Below are positions 51,332 through 60,243 of a stretch of 64,000 nucleotides of DNA, piece by piece. The notes under the pieces are model-generated. The model had not been told where the DNA came from. It worked only from the letters and a program-made list of their open reading frames with translations, and searched no databases. Made by a program: the position numbers and the translations under genes. Positions within the stretch are counted from its first letter, which is position 1. Each line of letters opens with the position of its first letter. The DNA is from DATAPE01 sp034667545 (lineage in GTDB: Bacteria; Actinomycetota; CADDZG01; WHSQ01): assembly GCA_034667545.1 (NCBI GenBank), contig JAXDJR010000015.1, forward strand, positions 10,386 through 74,385, in the 5' to 3' direction.

Positions 51332-52546
51332 ATGCCACTCCAGGTCCGTACTTGCTCAGCCGAGGACATCGCCTCTTTCTTGGGGACGGTGGAGGCCGCC
51401 TTCGGTGAGGAATCGCACCTTGAGGACCTCGAGAAGGAACGACGGATCTTCGAGCCCGATCGGTGCCACTACATTGCCGACGGCGATGGGATGGTCGGAA
51501 CCGCGGGGGCGTTTTCGTTCTCGATGAGCGTGCCGGGTGCCGACCTACCGACGGCGGGGGTCACGATGGTGGGCGTCTTGCCGAGCCACCGGCGTCGAGG
51601 GATCCTGACCCAGCTGATGACACATCAGCTGGGCGATGTCCACCGGAGAGGTGAGCCGCTGGCGGCGCTGTGGGCCTCCGAGGGCACGATCTATGAGCGG
51701 TTCGGGTACGCCATCGCGACGCTGCAAGGCGGGAGCGACATCGAGCGGGACCGTGCGAGGTTCCGGGATGACCCGGGACCGGTAGGTCAGACGCGGCTGC
51801 TCGCGCGCGAGGACGCGGCAAAGATCTTCGACCCGATCTACGAACAAGTACGGCGCCAACGCCCCGGGATGTATTCGCGCAACGAAGACTTCTGGTCGGT
51901 GCACACGCTGGCCGACGCGCCCCACATTCGACGGGGCGCAGGACCGCTCTTCTGCGCCGTGCACGAGACCTCGGGACAACCGGACGCATACGCGTCCTAC
52001 CGAGTGAAGCACGACTGGACAGGAGTGTCCGAGAGCCAGCTGGTGGTTCGGGAGGCCCTGGGGATCGATGCTCGCGCCACTCGAGAGATCTGGCGATTCC
52101 TCTTTGGGATCGATCTCATGCAGAGGGTGCAAGCGCGTTCGCTGCCGATCGATCACCCGTTGTATCTCATGCTGGACGAGCCCAGGCGCTTGCGACAGAC
52201 GCTGGGAGATGGCTTGTGGCTGCGCGTCGTCGATCTCGAGCTCGCCCTCCAGGCGCGTTCGTTCGCGGCTGCGGACCGGGTCGTTATCGCTATCGAAGAT
52301 CCGTTGTGTCCGTGGAACAGTGGTTCGTGGCGGATCGACACGACCGGTACGAGCACCTCGGTGACGCGCACCGAAGATCCTGCTGAAATGACTTTGACAC
52401 CGTCGGATCTCGGCGCCGTCTACCTGGGAGGGTTCAGCCTCGCTCAGCTTGCGAGGGCGGGCCGCGTCGAGCCGAGCGATGCCGTCGAGCGGATGGACGC
52501 GATGTTCCACACCCACATCGCGCCCTACTGCTCGGGGACTTTCTGA
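51332..52546 (+). CDS. Eis-like GNAT N-acetyltransferase
   Basis: 404 residues from ATG 51332 (a GTG six bases earlier is possible). The layout matches Eis: an N-terminal GNAT domain with acetyl-CoA loop VGVLPSHRRRGILTQLM (about 80-97) and WASEGTIYERFGYAIAT, a second GNAT-like domain and a C-terminal sterol-carrier-like fold. The chain ends in ...SGTF; in Eis a C-terminal Phe carboxylate acts in catalysis and the ending is kept here. Such enzymes acetylate amines on many acceptors, including aminoglycosides. Substrate in this organism is unknown. Confidence 0.93.
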   Translation: MPLQVRTCSAEDIASFLGTVEAAFGEESHLEDLEKERRIFEPDRCHYIADGDGMVGTAGAFSFSMSVPGADLPTAGVTMVGVLPSHRRRGILTQLMTHQLGDVHRRGEPLAALWASEGTIYERFGYAIATLQGGSDIERDRARFRDDPGPVGQTRLLAREDAAKIFDPIYEQVRRQRPGMYSRNEDFWSVHTLADAPHIRRGAGPLFCAVHETSGQPDAYASYRVKHDWTGVSESQLVVREALGIDARATREIWRFLFGIDLMQRVQARSLPIDHPLYLMLDEPRRLRQTLGDGLWLRVVDLELALQARSFAAADRVVIAIEDPLCPWNSGSWRIDTTGTSTSVTRTEDPAEMTLTPSDLGAVYLGGFSLAQLARAGRVEPSDAVERMDAMFHTHIAPYCSGTF

Positions 52547-52662
52547 TATCCGGTTTGTGGTCGAGAAGTGAAACCTCCAGAAGTAACTGAGGCGCGCAGG
52601 AAACGGGGACTTCAGATTCCGCATGGGGATACCACCTCAGAGGAGGCCGAGCCCTCGTCAGA

Positions 52663-55128
52663 TCACACCACCAGGGAGATCAGCTTCGGCGGCTTGATGA
52701 TGATCTTGGACGGCTCACCACCGTCGAGGTAGCTGCGGACCTTGTCGGAGGAGAGAGCCAGCTCTTTCATCTCTGACTCCGCGATATCCGGCGCGACCGA
52801 CAGCGTGTCCCGCACCTTGCCGTTGACCTGAATCACCATCGTCACCTCTTGCTCCGAGGCAAGTGCGGGATCGAACTCCGGCCACATCTCCTTGTGTATC
52901 GATGTCTCGTGCCCGAGGCGGTGCCATTGCTCCTCGGTGATGTAAGGGGCCATCGGCGCCAGCATCTTGAGCAAGGCTTCCACCAGCTCTCGAACCATAG
53001 GTCCCCCGCCGCCCTCAGCTTGATAGCGGTAAGCGTGATTGACCAACTCCATCAACCGGGCGATGGCGGTGTTGAACGAGAACCCCTGATAGTCCTTGGT
53101 GACGATCTTGATGGTCCTGTGGATGTGTCTCCGTAGCTCGGTCTCGGCAGCGCCGTCGCCTGCGTCCGCAGCGGCTTCCTGCACCTGCTCGCATAAGCGC
53201 CACACCCGTTGGAGCCAGGGAAAGGTCACCCGTCCGATCGCGGTCACCCCTTCTTCGGGCCAGTCGATCGCTTGTTCGGCGGGGCCGAAGAAGAGCAGGT
53301 ACAGGCGTAGTGAGTCTGCTCCATACAGATCGAGTGCCGCACTGGCCTCGACGATATTGCCGCGCGACTTGGACATCTTCTTTCCGCCCATCGTCACGAC
53401 TCCGTGGTTGAGCATGTTCGGATACGGCTCCGGGTCTCGAACCATGCCCATGTCCATCATCACCTTCTGAAAGAAGCGGGCATAGATGAGGTGGCCGACC
53501 GCGTGTTCGATGCCTCCCGTGTATTGATCGGTCGGCATCCATGCATCTGACTTCGCGCGGTCGAAGGGAGCGTGGTCGTTGTGCGGATCCAGATACCGAT
53601 GGAAGTACCAAGACGAGTCTACGAAGGTGTCCATCGTGTCGGTGTCACGCCGGGCCCGGCCCCCGCACTGCGGACAGTCGACATTCACCCAGTCGTGGGC
53701 GGTGGCGAGCGGTGATCCCTCGCCCGTCGGTTTGAAGTCGACGACCTCAGGCAGGACGACCGGCAACTGATCGTCTGGGGCCAGTACCTCACCGCAACGC
53801 TCGCAGTGGATGACCGGGATCGGTGTTCCCCAATAACGTTGCCGGCTGATCAACCAGTCACGCAACCTGAAGTTCTTGGCGCGCCTGCCAAGGCCGTTGG
53901 CTTCCAGCCACGCGACCACCGCTTCTACCGATTCCGAAGCTGAGATCCCGTTGAAGTCACCGCTGTTGACCATGACGCCATCGTGTGACCACGCTTCGGT
54001 CATGGTCATCGGGTCTAGCTGGCGATCTTCCGGACTGATCACGACACGAACAGGCAACCCGTATTGACGGGCAAAGTCCAGATCGCGCTGGTCGTGGGCG
54101 GGAACCGCCATGATGGCCCCCGTGCCGTAATCCATCAGGACGTAGTCCCCCACCCAGATCGGCATTTTTTCCCCGGTGACAGGGTTCATCGCGTACTTCC
54201 CCAGGAACATGCCGTGTTTGGGATGTTCCAAGGAGAGACGGTCGATCTCGGTCATCGCTTCGACCTGTTTTCTGAACTCGGCGAGCTCCGACTCCTTGTC
54301 GGTGTCCGCAACGAGCTCCTCGGCCAGCGGGTGCTCGGGGGCAAGGACGAAAAAGGTAGCGCCCCACAGGGTGTCGGGCCGCGTCGTGAAGACCGTGACC
54401 GGCTCCGCGATGCCCTCGAGCTTGAAATCGACCTCCGCGCCGAACGACCGGCCGATCCAGTTTCGCTGGAGGGTCTTCAGCCGCTCGCTCCAGCCGGTAT
54501 TCAGCGCCAGGTCATCGAGCAACCTGTCTGCATAATCGGTGATCCTGAAGAACCACTGCGACAGGTAACGCTTGACGACGACGGTGTCGCAAAGCTCGCA
54601 GCGTCCTGCGATGACTTGCTCGTTCGCCAAGACGGTCTTGTCCTTGGGACACCACCACGCGGCCGCCTCTTTCCGGTAGGCGAGACCGCGTTCGTAAAAA
54701 CGCAAGAACAACCATTGGTTCCAGCGGTAGTACTCCGGTTCGCAGGTTGAAAGCATCCGGTCCCAGTCGAAGGAACATCCGAAGCGCTCGGCGGACGCCC
54801 GCCAGATGGCGATATTCCTGTCGGTCCATTCTCGAGGCTGAATCCCTCGCTTGATAGCCGCGTTCTCTGCGGGCAATCCAAAAGCATCAAACCCCAAGGG
54901 GTTGAGCACCTCGTAACCCTGCATGCGCACGAAGCGCGCTATCGAGTCATGGATCGCAAAGATCTCGACGTGTCCAACGTGCATGTCCCCCGAGGGATAG
55001 GGATACATCGTGAGCATGTAGCGTTTCTTCGCCGGATCGGGAAAGTCGGGCGCAGCCCAGTACTTGCCGCCGATCCATTCCTTCATCCAGCGGTCTTCTA
55101 TCGACTTGTGGTCGTACTCCCGCTCCAT
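52663..55128 (-). CDS. leuS: Leucyl-tRNA synthetase
   Basis: 821 residues. Class I HIGH motif YPYPSGDMHVGHVEIF (about 43-58), the CP1 editing domain with TVFTTRPDTLWGATFFVLAP, and the KMSKS motif GGKKMSKSRGNIVEA (about 581-595). The zinc-type insertion CERCGEV...CPQCGGR is present, as in bacterial LeuS. It charges tRNA-Leu with editing of mischarged residues. ATG start. It is the last gene of a minus-strand stretch, with the lipoprotein gene 35 bases upstream. Confidence 0.97.
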   Translation of the reverse strand: MEREYDHKSIEDRWMKEWIGGKYWAAPDFPDPAKKRYMLTMYPYPSGDMHVGHVEIFAIHDSIARFVRMQGYEVLNPLGFDAFGLPAENAAIKRGIQPREWTDRNIAIWRASAERFGCSFDWDRMLSTCEPEYYRWNQWLFLRFYERGLAYRKEAAAWWCPKDKTVLANEQVIAGRCELCDTVVVKRYLSQWFFRITDYADRLLDDLALNTGWSERLKTLQRNWIGRSFGAEVDFKLEGIAEPVTVFTTRPDTLWGATFFVLAPEHPLAEELVADTDKESELAEFRKQVEAMTEIDRLSLEHPKHGMFLGKYAMNPVTGEKMPIWVGDYVLMDYGTGAIMAVPAHDQRDLDFARQYGLPVRVVISPEDRQLDPMTMTEAWSHDGVMVNSGDFNGISASESVEAVVAWLEANGLGRRAKNFRLRDWLISRQRYWGTPIPVIHCERCGEVLAPDDQLPVVLPEVVDFKPTGEGSPLATAHDWVNVDCPQCGGRARRDTDTMDTFVDSSWYFHRYLDPHNDHAPFDRAKSDAWMPTDQYTGGIEHAVGHLIYARFFQKVMMDMGMVRDPEPYPNMLNHGVVTMGGKKMSKSRGNIVEASAALDLYGADSLRLYLLFFGPAEQAIDWPEEGVTAIGRVTFPWLQRVWRLCEQVQEAAADAGDGAAETELRRHIHRTIKIVTKDYQGFSFNTAIARLMELVNHAYRYQAEGGGGPMVRELVEALLKMLAPMAPYITEEQWHRLGHETSIHKEMWPEFDPALASEQEVTMVIQVNGKVRDTLSVAPDIAESEMKELALSSDKVRSYLDGGEPSKIIIKPPKLISLVV

Positions 55129-55163
55129 CGAGGAACACTAATCGGCGCGCACGCCGCCCGGCT

Positions 55164-55994
55164 TCAGGCGATTGGGCAACCGGCGAAAGGTGCGCCCGAG
55201 AACTCTCGAAGGCGTTGGAGGGCGGCCGGCGACAGAGTCTTGCGTTGAGTGCGCCTCGGGCGGTACTTCAGTACGCCGGTCCCCGGCCTGAAGAAGCGGC
55301 GCACCACCTTGTACCTGGTTCCCAAGGATCCCTTAGCCAAAGCTCCCGAGATCACGACCGTGCCGCGGCGGTTGCAGGCTTCTCCGTCGAGATGGCCAAC
55401 GCTCCCCCCGTAGGCGAAGAGGCCGGTGAAAGGGGTGCCCTTTATCGTTACGGGAACGAGAGTGCCCGCGGAATAGGTGTAGACACCTTCGAACTGCGTT
55501 GATGCGCCGGCAGCGACATCGACGACCACCTCGCCTCCAGGGGCACCGTCTATCCGGGCAACCGAGTTCAGATGAGGCGCGGGAAGGACAGGGGTCGGTT
55601 CCCATTGCCGGATCGCCGCTGCCGCTTGTGTCCCGCTCGCTGTGCGAACTGCAACGAAGGCCTGGCATCCGGTGGCGCCGGAGGGATCGAGTGCGATCCG
55701 TACGGTGTCTGGCCGGCCGTCACCGTCCACGTCTCCTCGCAGGGAGCCTGGTCTCGTAAGGCCAGGCGTCGCCAGGACCGCGGCTTCGTTGCTGCAGCCG
55801 TCATCTGATGCTGCCGACGCCGTTGGGGAGGGAGAAGGCGACGGCGTTCCCGACGGCGTCCGTGTCAGAGATGGGGAGGGAGTGACGGAATCTAGAGATG
55901 TTGTGGAGCCCGCGCCGACTGATTTCGCGTCGCTGCTGTTGCAGGCCGCCAGTCCTACGAGACAGATGGCGGCGATCGCGACGTAGGTCTTCAT
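55164..55994 (-). CDS. Putative lipoprotein with FG-GAP/VCBS-like repeat
   Basis: 276 residues. The N-terminus MKTYVAIAAICLVGLAACNS has a lipobox (LAAC), so it should be lipid-anchored outside. A low-complexity Ser/Thr/Pro linker (about 28-62) follows, then a beta-rich domain with GDVDGDGRPDTVRIAL, the Asp/Gly-rich calcium-loop pattern seen in FG-GAP/VCBS repeats. The tail GVLKYRPRRTQRKTLS is basic. No enzyme motif. It precedes leuS on the same strand; function unknown. Confidence 0.8.
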   Translation of the reverse strand: MKTYVAIAAICLVGLAACNSSDAKSVGAGSTTSLDSVTPSPSLTRTPSGTPSPSPSPTASAASDDGCSNEAAVLATPGLTRPGSLRGDVDGDGRPDTVRIALDPSGATGCQAFVAVRTASGTQAAAAIRQWEPTPVLPAPHLNSVARIDGAPGGEVVVDVAAGASTQFEGVYTYSAGTLVPVTIKGTPFTGLFAYGGSVGHLDGEACNRRGTVVISGALAKGSLGTRYKVVRRFFRPGTGVLKYRPRRTQRKTLSPAALQRLREFSGAPFAGCPIA

Positions 55995-56007
55995 GGCGAT
56001 GAAGATA

Positions 56008-56053
56008 CCGAGGCCCGCCGGAAGGGTGGTGTGGAACCCCCGGCGAGCCTCGG
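56008..56053. terminator. Imperfect long hairpin between DUF4349 and lipoprotein genes
   Basis: CCGAGGC (56008-56014) pairs with GCCTCGG (56047-56053), and after a 2-base internal loop GCCGG (56017-56021) pairs with CCGGC (56040-56044), giving a 12-bp interrupted stem. It lies just after the DUF4349 gene on the minus strand; the following bases are mildly T-rich (TATCTTC). Confidence 0.5.
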
Positions 56054-56065
56054 AGACCTAAGCAG

Positions 56066-56953
56066 CTATGCGCTCATCCGCGGGCGCCACCAACGCACCG
56101 CCAGGAGGGCGAGTAGCGCAAGCAAACCGATGGGTAGCACGTAAGCGGCTCCAACGATCACCGAGGAGATCACACTCAGAAGGGCCGCTCCGGCTTGGCG
56201 CCATGCCTTTTGGATCGTGCTGTCGTGCTGAACTACAACACCTGTTTGCGATAAGCCGACGGTGATCGTGCTCATGGCTGTCTGGCTCCCGAGGTAGCGA
56301 AGCTGACCCTTGAGCCGCTCGATCGACAGCTGCACCCCTTCGAGCTGCTGCTCGACCCTGATCGTGCCGGACACCGACTTCGCTCGATCCATCAACCGAA
56401 GAAGCACCGCCTCCTGAGCCTTCGCGTTGCGCAGGCGGGCTTGGAAGTCGATGAACTCCTGAGAGACGTCCTGGCCGGACACGTTCTCGCGGGTCACTTT
56501 TCCCAACCCCTTGAGATCGGCCACAGCTGCCTCGAAGCGCGACTCGGGAACCCGTATGACTACGGTGCCCGTCGGGGGGCCGGAGCTCGACACGGTCGTT
56601 GACAGCACGAAGCCCTGGTAGCGCCCGGCAATCTGGAGGGCCTTCTGGAGACCATCCTGAAAGCCGCCCCGGGGCAACGCCACGTCCACATCGGCGATCT
56701 TGATGATCTTGGGCCCGATCTGAGGCAGGGAGGTGTCCGGCTGCAAGCTGGACGAGTTCGACCGGATGCTGCCGTTCGCTGCGTCGGGTTGAGTCAGTGC
56801 GCCGCGCACCACCCCTTTCGCCGGGCGTGCCGCCCCGTGAACGGCCGCGGACCCGGAGCCGCTGCCGCCCGCTGCCCCCGATGCGCACCCGATCGCCCAG
56901 GCACCTACGAACAGCGCCCCAACGATGACACCGATCCGACGAAACCTGTTCAT
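56066..56953 (-). CDS. DUF4349 domain lipoprotein
   Basis: 295 residues from ATG 56953, five bases after AGGAGG. The signal sequence IGVIVGALFVGAWAIGCAS has a lipobox ending in Cys. DUF4349 hallmarks follow: IIKIADVDVALPRGGFQDGL, GFVLSTTVSSS, TGTVVIRVPESRFEAAVADL and the coiled-coil region FIDFQARLRNAKAQEAVLLR to EQQLEGVQLSIERLKGQLRY. A C-terminal membrane helix (VLPIGLLALLALLAVRWW) ends the protein, so both ends contact the membrane. The family is common but uncharacterised; envelope stress or signalling roles are only guessed. Confidence 0.87.
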   Translation of the reverse strand: MNRFRRIGVIVGALFVGAWAIGCASGAAGGSGSGSAAVHGAARPAKGVVRGALTQPDAANGSIRSNSSSLQPDTSLPQIGPKIIKIADVDVALPRGGFQDGLQKALQIAGRYQGFVLSTTVSSSGPPTGTVVIRVPESRFEAAVADLKGLGKVTRENVSGQDVSQEFIDFQARLRNAKAQEAVLLRLMDRAKSVSGTIRVEQQLEGVQLSIERLKGQLRYLGSQTAMSTITVGLSQTGVVVQHDSTIQKAWRQAGAALLSVISSVIVGAAYVLPIGLLALLALLAVRWWRPRMSA

Positions 56954-57050
56954 GGCTGCCTCCTGTCGCGGGTTGTGCCCCTTGGACGGAGGAGGCGGAG
57001 GAGAAAGTTCCCGTTTGTGGGAACCACCCCGTAGGCCTGGACCCATCGGG

Positions 57051-57986
57051 TCAGGAGCCGGGGGGGTCTGCTCCCAGGTTCACGGAGGACCGAGCGGTCG
57101 TATCGACGGTGAGAGTGAAGACGTCGGGCCGTGCGTAATGTCCCACTACATCGAGTTCGCGACGTGACGCGCGTGCCTTGGCAACATCGAGCTCGGCGTA
57201 AAGGATCTCCTCGCGTTCCGACACAGGTCCCGCGAGAATCTCTCCTTCTGGTCCGACGATCGTGGAGAAGCCACGGCTCAGCCAATCGTCCTCGCCTCCG
57301 TACAGTTGGCCGCGCCATTCTTCCGGGATGTCAGAGCCCCGCTGACACGGCGCAACGCCGATGACGAAGCAGCGGCCTTCCTTGGCGATGTGCCTGAGCG
57401 TCGACACCCACGTATCGCTGTTGTCCCACGTCGGAGCGACCCACACCTCCACGCCCTGGGCATACATCGCCGCACGCGCCAACGGCATGTAGTTCTCCCA
57501 GCAGATCAAACCTCCAAGACGCCCGAAGGGAGCGTCAAAGACTTCAAGGGTCGATCCATCACCCATGCCCCACACCAGACGCTCTCCGCCAGTCGGCATC
57601 AACTTGCGGTGTTTGCCGATAAGAGAACCTTTATCGCTGAAGTAGAGAAGCGTGTTGTAGAGCGTGCTGCCGTGTTGGTCTCTTTCGTTGACGCCTATCG
57701 CGACGTACGTGCGCGCCGACCTTGCCGCGCCGGCCAGTCGTTGCGTCGCTGCACTCGGTACAACCACAGACTGATCGGCGAGCCGGCCGAACAGGGACTC
57801 GTCGTCCCATGCCGTGGTTCGCCACACCCAATCCGGATACGCCGGTACGAACGCCTCAGGGAAAACGACCAACCCCGCACCGCTCGATGCGGCTTGCTCA
57901 ATCAGACCGCAAGCCTTTTCGATGGTTGCTTCCCGATCGAGAAACACCGGTGCCGCCTGCACCGCTGCCGCAGTCACCTTAGTCAT
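57051..57986 (-). CDS. Nitrilase (carbon-nitrogen hydrolase, aliphatic/arylacetonitrilase type)
   Basis: 311 residues. The Glu-Lys-Cys triad is visible: Glu44 in VVFPEAFVPAYPDWVW, Lys128 in GKHRKLMPTGGERLVW and Cys162 in GLICWENYMPLARAAMY. The motifs PEAFVPAYPDW and GERLVW are characteristic of branch 1 nitrilases, which convert nitriles to carboxylic acids and ammonia; the exact nitrile is unknown. ATG start. The gene is free-standing, in line with the DUF4349 gene 97 bases downstream but not overlapping it. Confidence 0.94.
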   Translation of the reverse strand: MTKVTAAAVQAAPVFLDREATIEKACGLIEQAASSGAGLVVFPEAFVPAYPDWVWRTTAWDDESLFGRLADQSVVVPSAATQRLAGAARSARTYVAIGVNERDQHGSTLYNTLLYFSDKGSLIGKHRKLMPTGGERLVWGMGDGSTLEVFDAPFGRLGGLICWENYMPLARAAMYAQGVEVWVAPTWDNSDTWVSTLRHIAKEGRCFVIGVAPCQRGSDIPEEWRGQLYGGEDDWLSRGFSTIVGPEGEILAGPVSEREEILYAELDVAKARASRRELDVVGHYARPDVFTLTVDTTARSSVNLGADPPGS

Positions 57987-58067
57987 GCCCCACTCCTTGA
58001 TCGCGCGAGGTTCACCCTAGGGGACGCCAGGAAGAGGCGCTGAAGATATGGACCGCAGGAAATGTGA

Positions 58068-58808
58068 CTAAGCGCCTGGGCCGAAGTACTCCCAGAGCGA
58101 GTTGACGAGGGCTTCGTCGCCGAGGACTTCGTAGTCGCTCGGTTGCTTGCGACGCCACACGAAGAGCAAAAGGTCGGATGCCTTGCCCCGAATCGCGGCG
58201 GTACCCCGTTCATGACCTCGGCGGACCTCCGGAGTCTCGCCCTTGGTCAGTCTCAAGAGCCATTCGCCTCGTCCGTCCGTGTCGTGGAAGTGCACCGTGC
58301 CCTCAGCACCCTCGTAAGGCTCGCCCCCGTCCTCCTGCATGTGAATGTCCAAGAACTCATCAACGCCGTCGGCGGCGAGCTCGGGGTCGATCGCTGCGGC
58401 CATGCCCGTGGCGTTCTCTGCGTCCCAGCGATGGACCGCGGTTTCAAGGGCCATCCGCCGTCGCCAGAAACCGGCGGTGTTGTCGGGGGGCCACCAGGTC
58501 CACGCGGGCGAGTCGGTGGGCAGCTCGCGGAGGAGCTGCTCGAGCGCGTTCAGCCCCCGCCCGTACCACTCGAGCAACCCGGCCTCCTCGGAGGGGGCGT
58601 CCTCGATCTCCAGCGGGGGGTCCATCTCGATCGTCTTACGGCGCAAGCGCTCCGAGATGTCCCGGTGGACGTAGCCCGTGTGCTCGACAAGCTGAGAGAC
58701 GTTCCACTCCGGGCACGACGGCACCCGTGCCTTCATGTCGCGCTGGGCCGCGGCAGCCAGGGCCGCCCCTTCATCGCGCACGAAATCGATGTACGGAAGC
58801 TGATTCAC
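58068..58808 (-). CDS. TIGR03083/maleylpyruvate-isomerase-like DinB-fold protein
   Basis: 246 residues from GTG 58808 (the ribosome site is weak; the open frame extends further upstream without family-like sequence). The helical N-terminus has VPSCPEWNVSQLVEHTGYVH and WWPPDNTAGFWRRRMALETA with VHRWDAENATG, the PxWxxxxLVxHxG...R.xHE/H pattern of the actinobacterial TIGR03083 group, whose His residues bind a metal. Relatives include mycothiol-dependent maleylpyruvate isomerase and mycothiol transferases. A thiol-dependent role is a family-level guess; no partner gene is nearby. Confidence 0.85.
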   Translation of the reverse strand: MNQLPYIDFVRDEGAALAAAAQRDMKARVPSCPEWNVSQLVEHTGYVHRDISERLRRKTIEMDPPLEIEDAPSEEAGLLEWYGRGLNALEQLLRELPTDSPAWTWWPPDNTAGFWRRRMALETAVHRWDAENATGMAAAIDPELAADGVDEFLDIHMQEDGGEPYEGAEGTVHFHDTDGRGEWLLRLTKGETPEVRRGHERGTAAIRGKASDLLLFVWRRKQPSDYEVLGDEALVNSLWEYFGPGA

Positions 58809-58873
58809 GCCCGCGATTGTGACAGACGGGTAGATGAGGGGACTGGATGCGAAGTTTGCGGAGGGCCGGTCGG

Positions 58874-59623
58874 TCAGGACATGCGCGCGAGCCGGTGGCG
58901 GAACACCTTGACATCCCGCCGCAGCCAGTCGGTGTGCGTGTTGCGCCATCCTTCGAGATCCTTGAAGAACGGACTGGCGTTCGCCATGGCATGTCCGATC
59001 ACGTTGTGCCTCCGGATGTGGAAGCGAACCTTCAACCATTTGACCAGGCGCAGTGCAGACCTGATCTGGGGGCGCCTGTGCAGGATCTGCTGGTCGGCCC
59101 AATGCGAACCGGCCCCCGTAGCCTGAACCATCTCGACGCCGATCGCGGTGTAGTTAAGACCGATCGTGTGACGACAGCGGATGGATACCGGAACCAGCTT
59201 GTGGATCGTCCCTCTCTGGCCCACGATGAAATGCGCACACACACCGGGAAGTTCTCCTAGATCTGGCGTATCCGTCGCGAAGGTGTTCCATGCCGACGAA
59301 TAGCTGCTGCCGCCGGTGAAGTGAAGGACTATCACCCTGCGATGGATCAAACGCCACCGCGCCACGCCGTAGTGCCGGCGCGAGTAAAGCGCCGTCTCTC
59401 GCTTTCGCCGGTGACCGAACGGAATCAGATCGCCCTTTATTGGGGGCCGAGAAGTCGAGTGTGCCGGACTCGTTACAAGTGGTGCTGCAGCGGGGGCATC
59501 GAACCGCGCCGCTTGAGTAGCGCCAGCATCGATAAACATCCCGCCGGCGACTAGCACCACGACCAGCGCTCGCACGCCGCGCGAGATCGTCACATCCGCA
59601 TCACTGATCTCGCCTCGTCTCAA
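58874..59623 (-). CDS. Secreted N-acetylmuramoyl-L-alanine amidase-like (Amidase_2/PGRP fold) protein
   Basis: 249 residues from TTG 59623; an in-frame GTG at 59593 would give a tighter signal peptide (SRGVRALVVVLVAGGMFIDA). After a low-complexity stretch the zinc fold is recognisable: His101 in VIVLHFTGGSS, VCAHFIVGQRGTIHKLVPV, NYTAIGVEMVQATG, His211 in VIGHAMANASPFFKD with Asp222 and NTHTDW. These fit the two His plus acidic zinc ligands of Amidase_2 enzymes that cut the bond between muramic acid and the stem peptide. The usual D-P-G-P ending is altered (SPFFKDLEGW), so activity is not certain. Confidence 0.83.
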   Translation of the reverse strand: MRRGEISDADVTISRGVRALVVVLVAGGMFIDAGATQAARFDAPAAAPLVTSPAHSTSRPPIKGDLIPFGHRRKRETALYSRRHYGVARWRLIHRRVIVLHFTGGSSYSSAWNTFATDTPDLGELPGVCAHFIVGQRGTIHKLVPVSIRCRHTIGLNYTAIGVEMVQATGAGSHWADQQILHRRPQIRSALRLVKWLKVRFHIRRHNVIGHAMANASPFFKDLEGWRNTHTDWLRRDVKVFRHRLARMS

Positions 59624-59766
59624 GCAGCCTGTCCGCCGTTCTCACAGAAGTTTGGGCCGTTGTGAATCTCACAGGCGTACCGCCGACACACTGCATCACG
59701 GGTGGATAAGACTCAAAGGCGATCCGCGCAGGAGGACTGCTGAAAGGTACTCCCGCACCTCTCCCG

Positions 59767-60069
59767 CTAACTCGCGTGCCACCGTAAGTGGTCTTCGAGT
59801 TTGGAAGCAAGCTCGTAGATGCGATCACCCAGCTGGGCGCTCAGGGCGTCGATCCTGATCGCGAGGATGTCGGAGCGCGCCTCGACCCGGTCGAATCTCT
59901 CGTCGACCCGGTCGAATCTCTCGTCGATCCGATCGAATCGTGCATCCATCCTGGTTGCGAGAGCGTCGATCCTGGTTCCTTGGCCCTCGATCCGGCCGCC
60001 AAGATAGACGAGCGAACCGATCAGGGTTGCCGCCAACAGGCCGATAACTGTCCATACCTGAGCTTCCAT
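59767..60069 (-). CDS. Small membrane-anchored coiled-coil protein
   Basis: 100 residues. One N-terminal membrane helix (VWTVIGLLAATLIGSLVYLG) is followed by a continuous coiled coil built from seven-residue units (ARFDRID, ERFDRVD, ERFDRVE) and ending LASKLEDHLRWHAS. The repeats are mirrored at DNA level as a 21-bp tandem repeat. Such proteins resemble small phage- and bacterial-type coiled-coil proteins of unknown function. ATG start. It stands alone; no partner is evident. Confidence 0.72.
   Translation of the reverse strand: MEAQVWTVIGLLAATLIGSLVYLGGRIEGQGTRIDALATRMDARFDRIDERFDRVDERFDRVEARSDILAIRIDALSAQLGDRIYELASKLEDHLRWHAS
59883..59945. repeat. Three tandem 21-bp repeats encoding the coiled-coil heptads
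   Basis: Two identical 21-bp units at 59883-59903 and 59904-59924 are followed by a diverged third unit at 59925-59945. Each encodes one heptad of the small coiled-coil protein, so unit number may vary by slippage. Confidence 0.8.
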
Positions 60070-60243
60070 AGTGGCATAAACCTATCAGTGGTCTACGACA
60101 AGATTGGCACCGGCATCTGCGACCCGGGAAGCTTGTCCTGCCGAGAACTGACATCGCCCGGCAGTCGCCGAGCGAGTTGGGAGCCTTGAGCGATAGCTAG
60201 AGCGCGCAGGGAACATGAAGAGCATTGGGTTCGTCTAAAGGAC

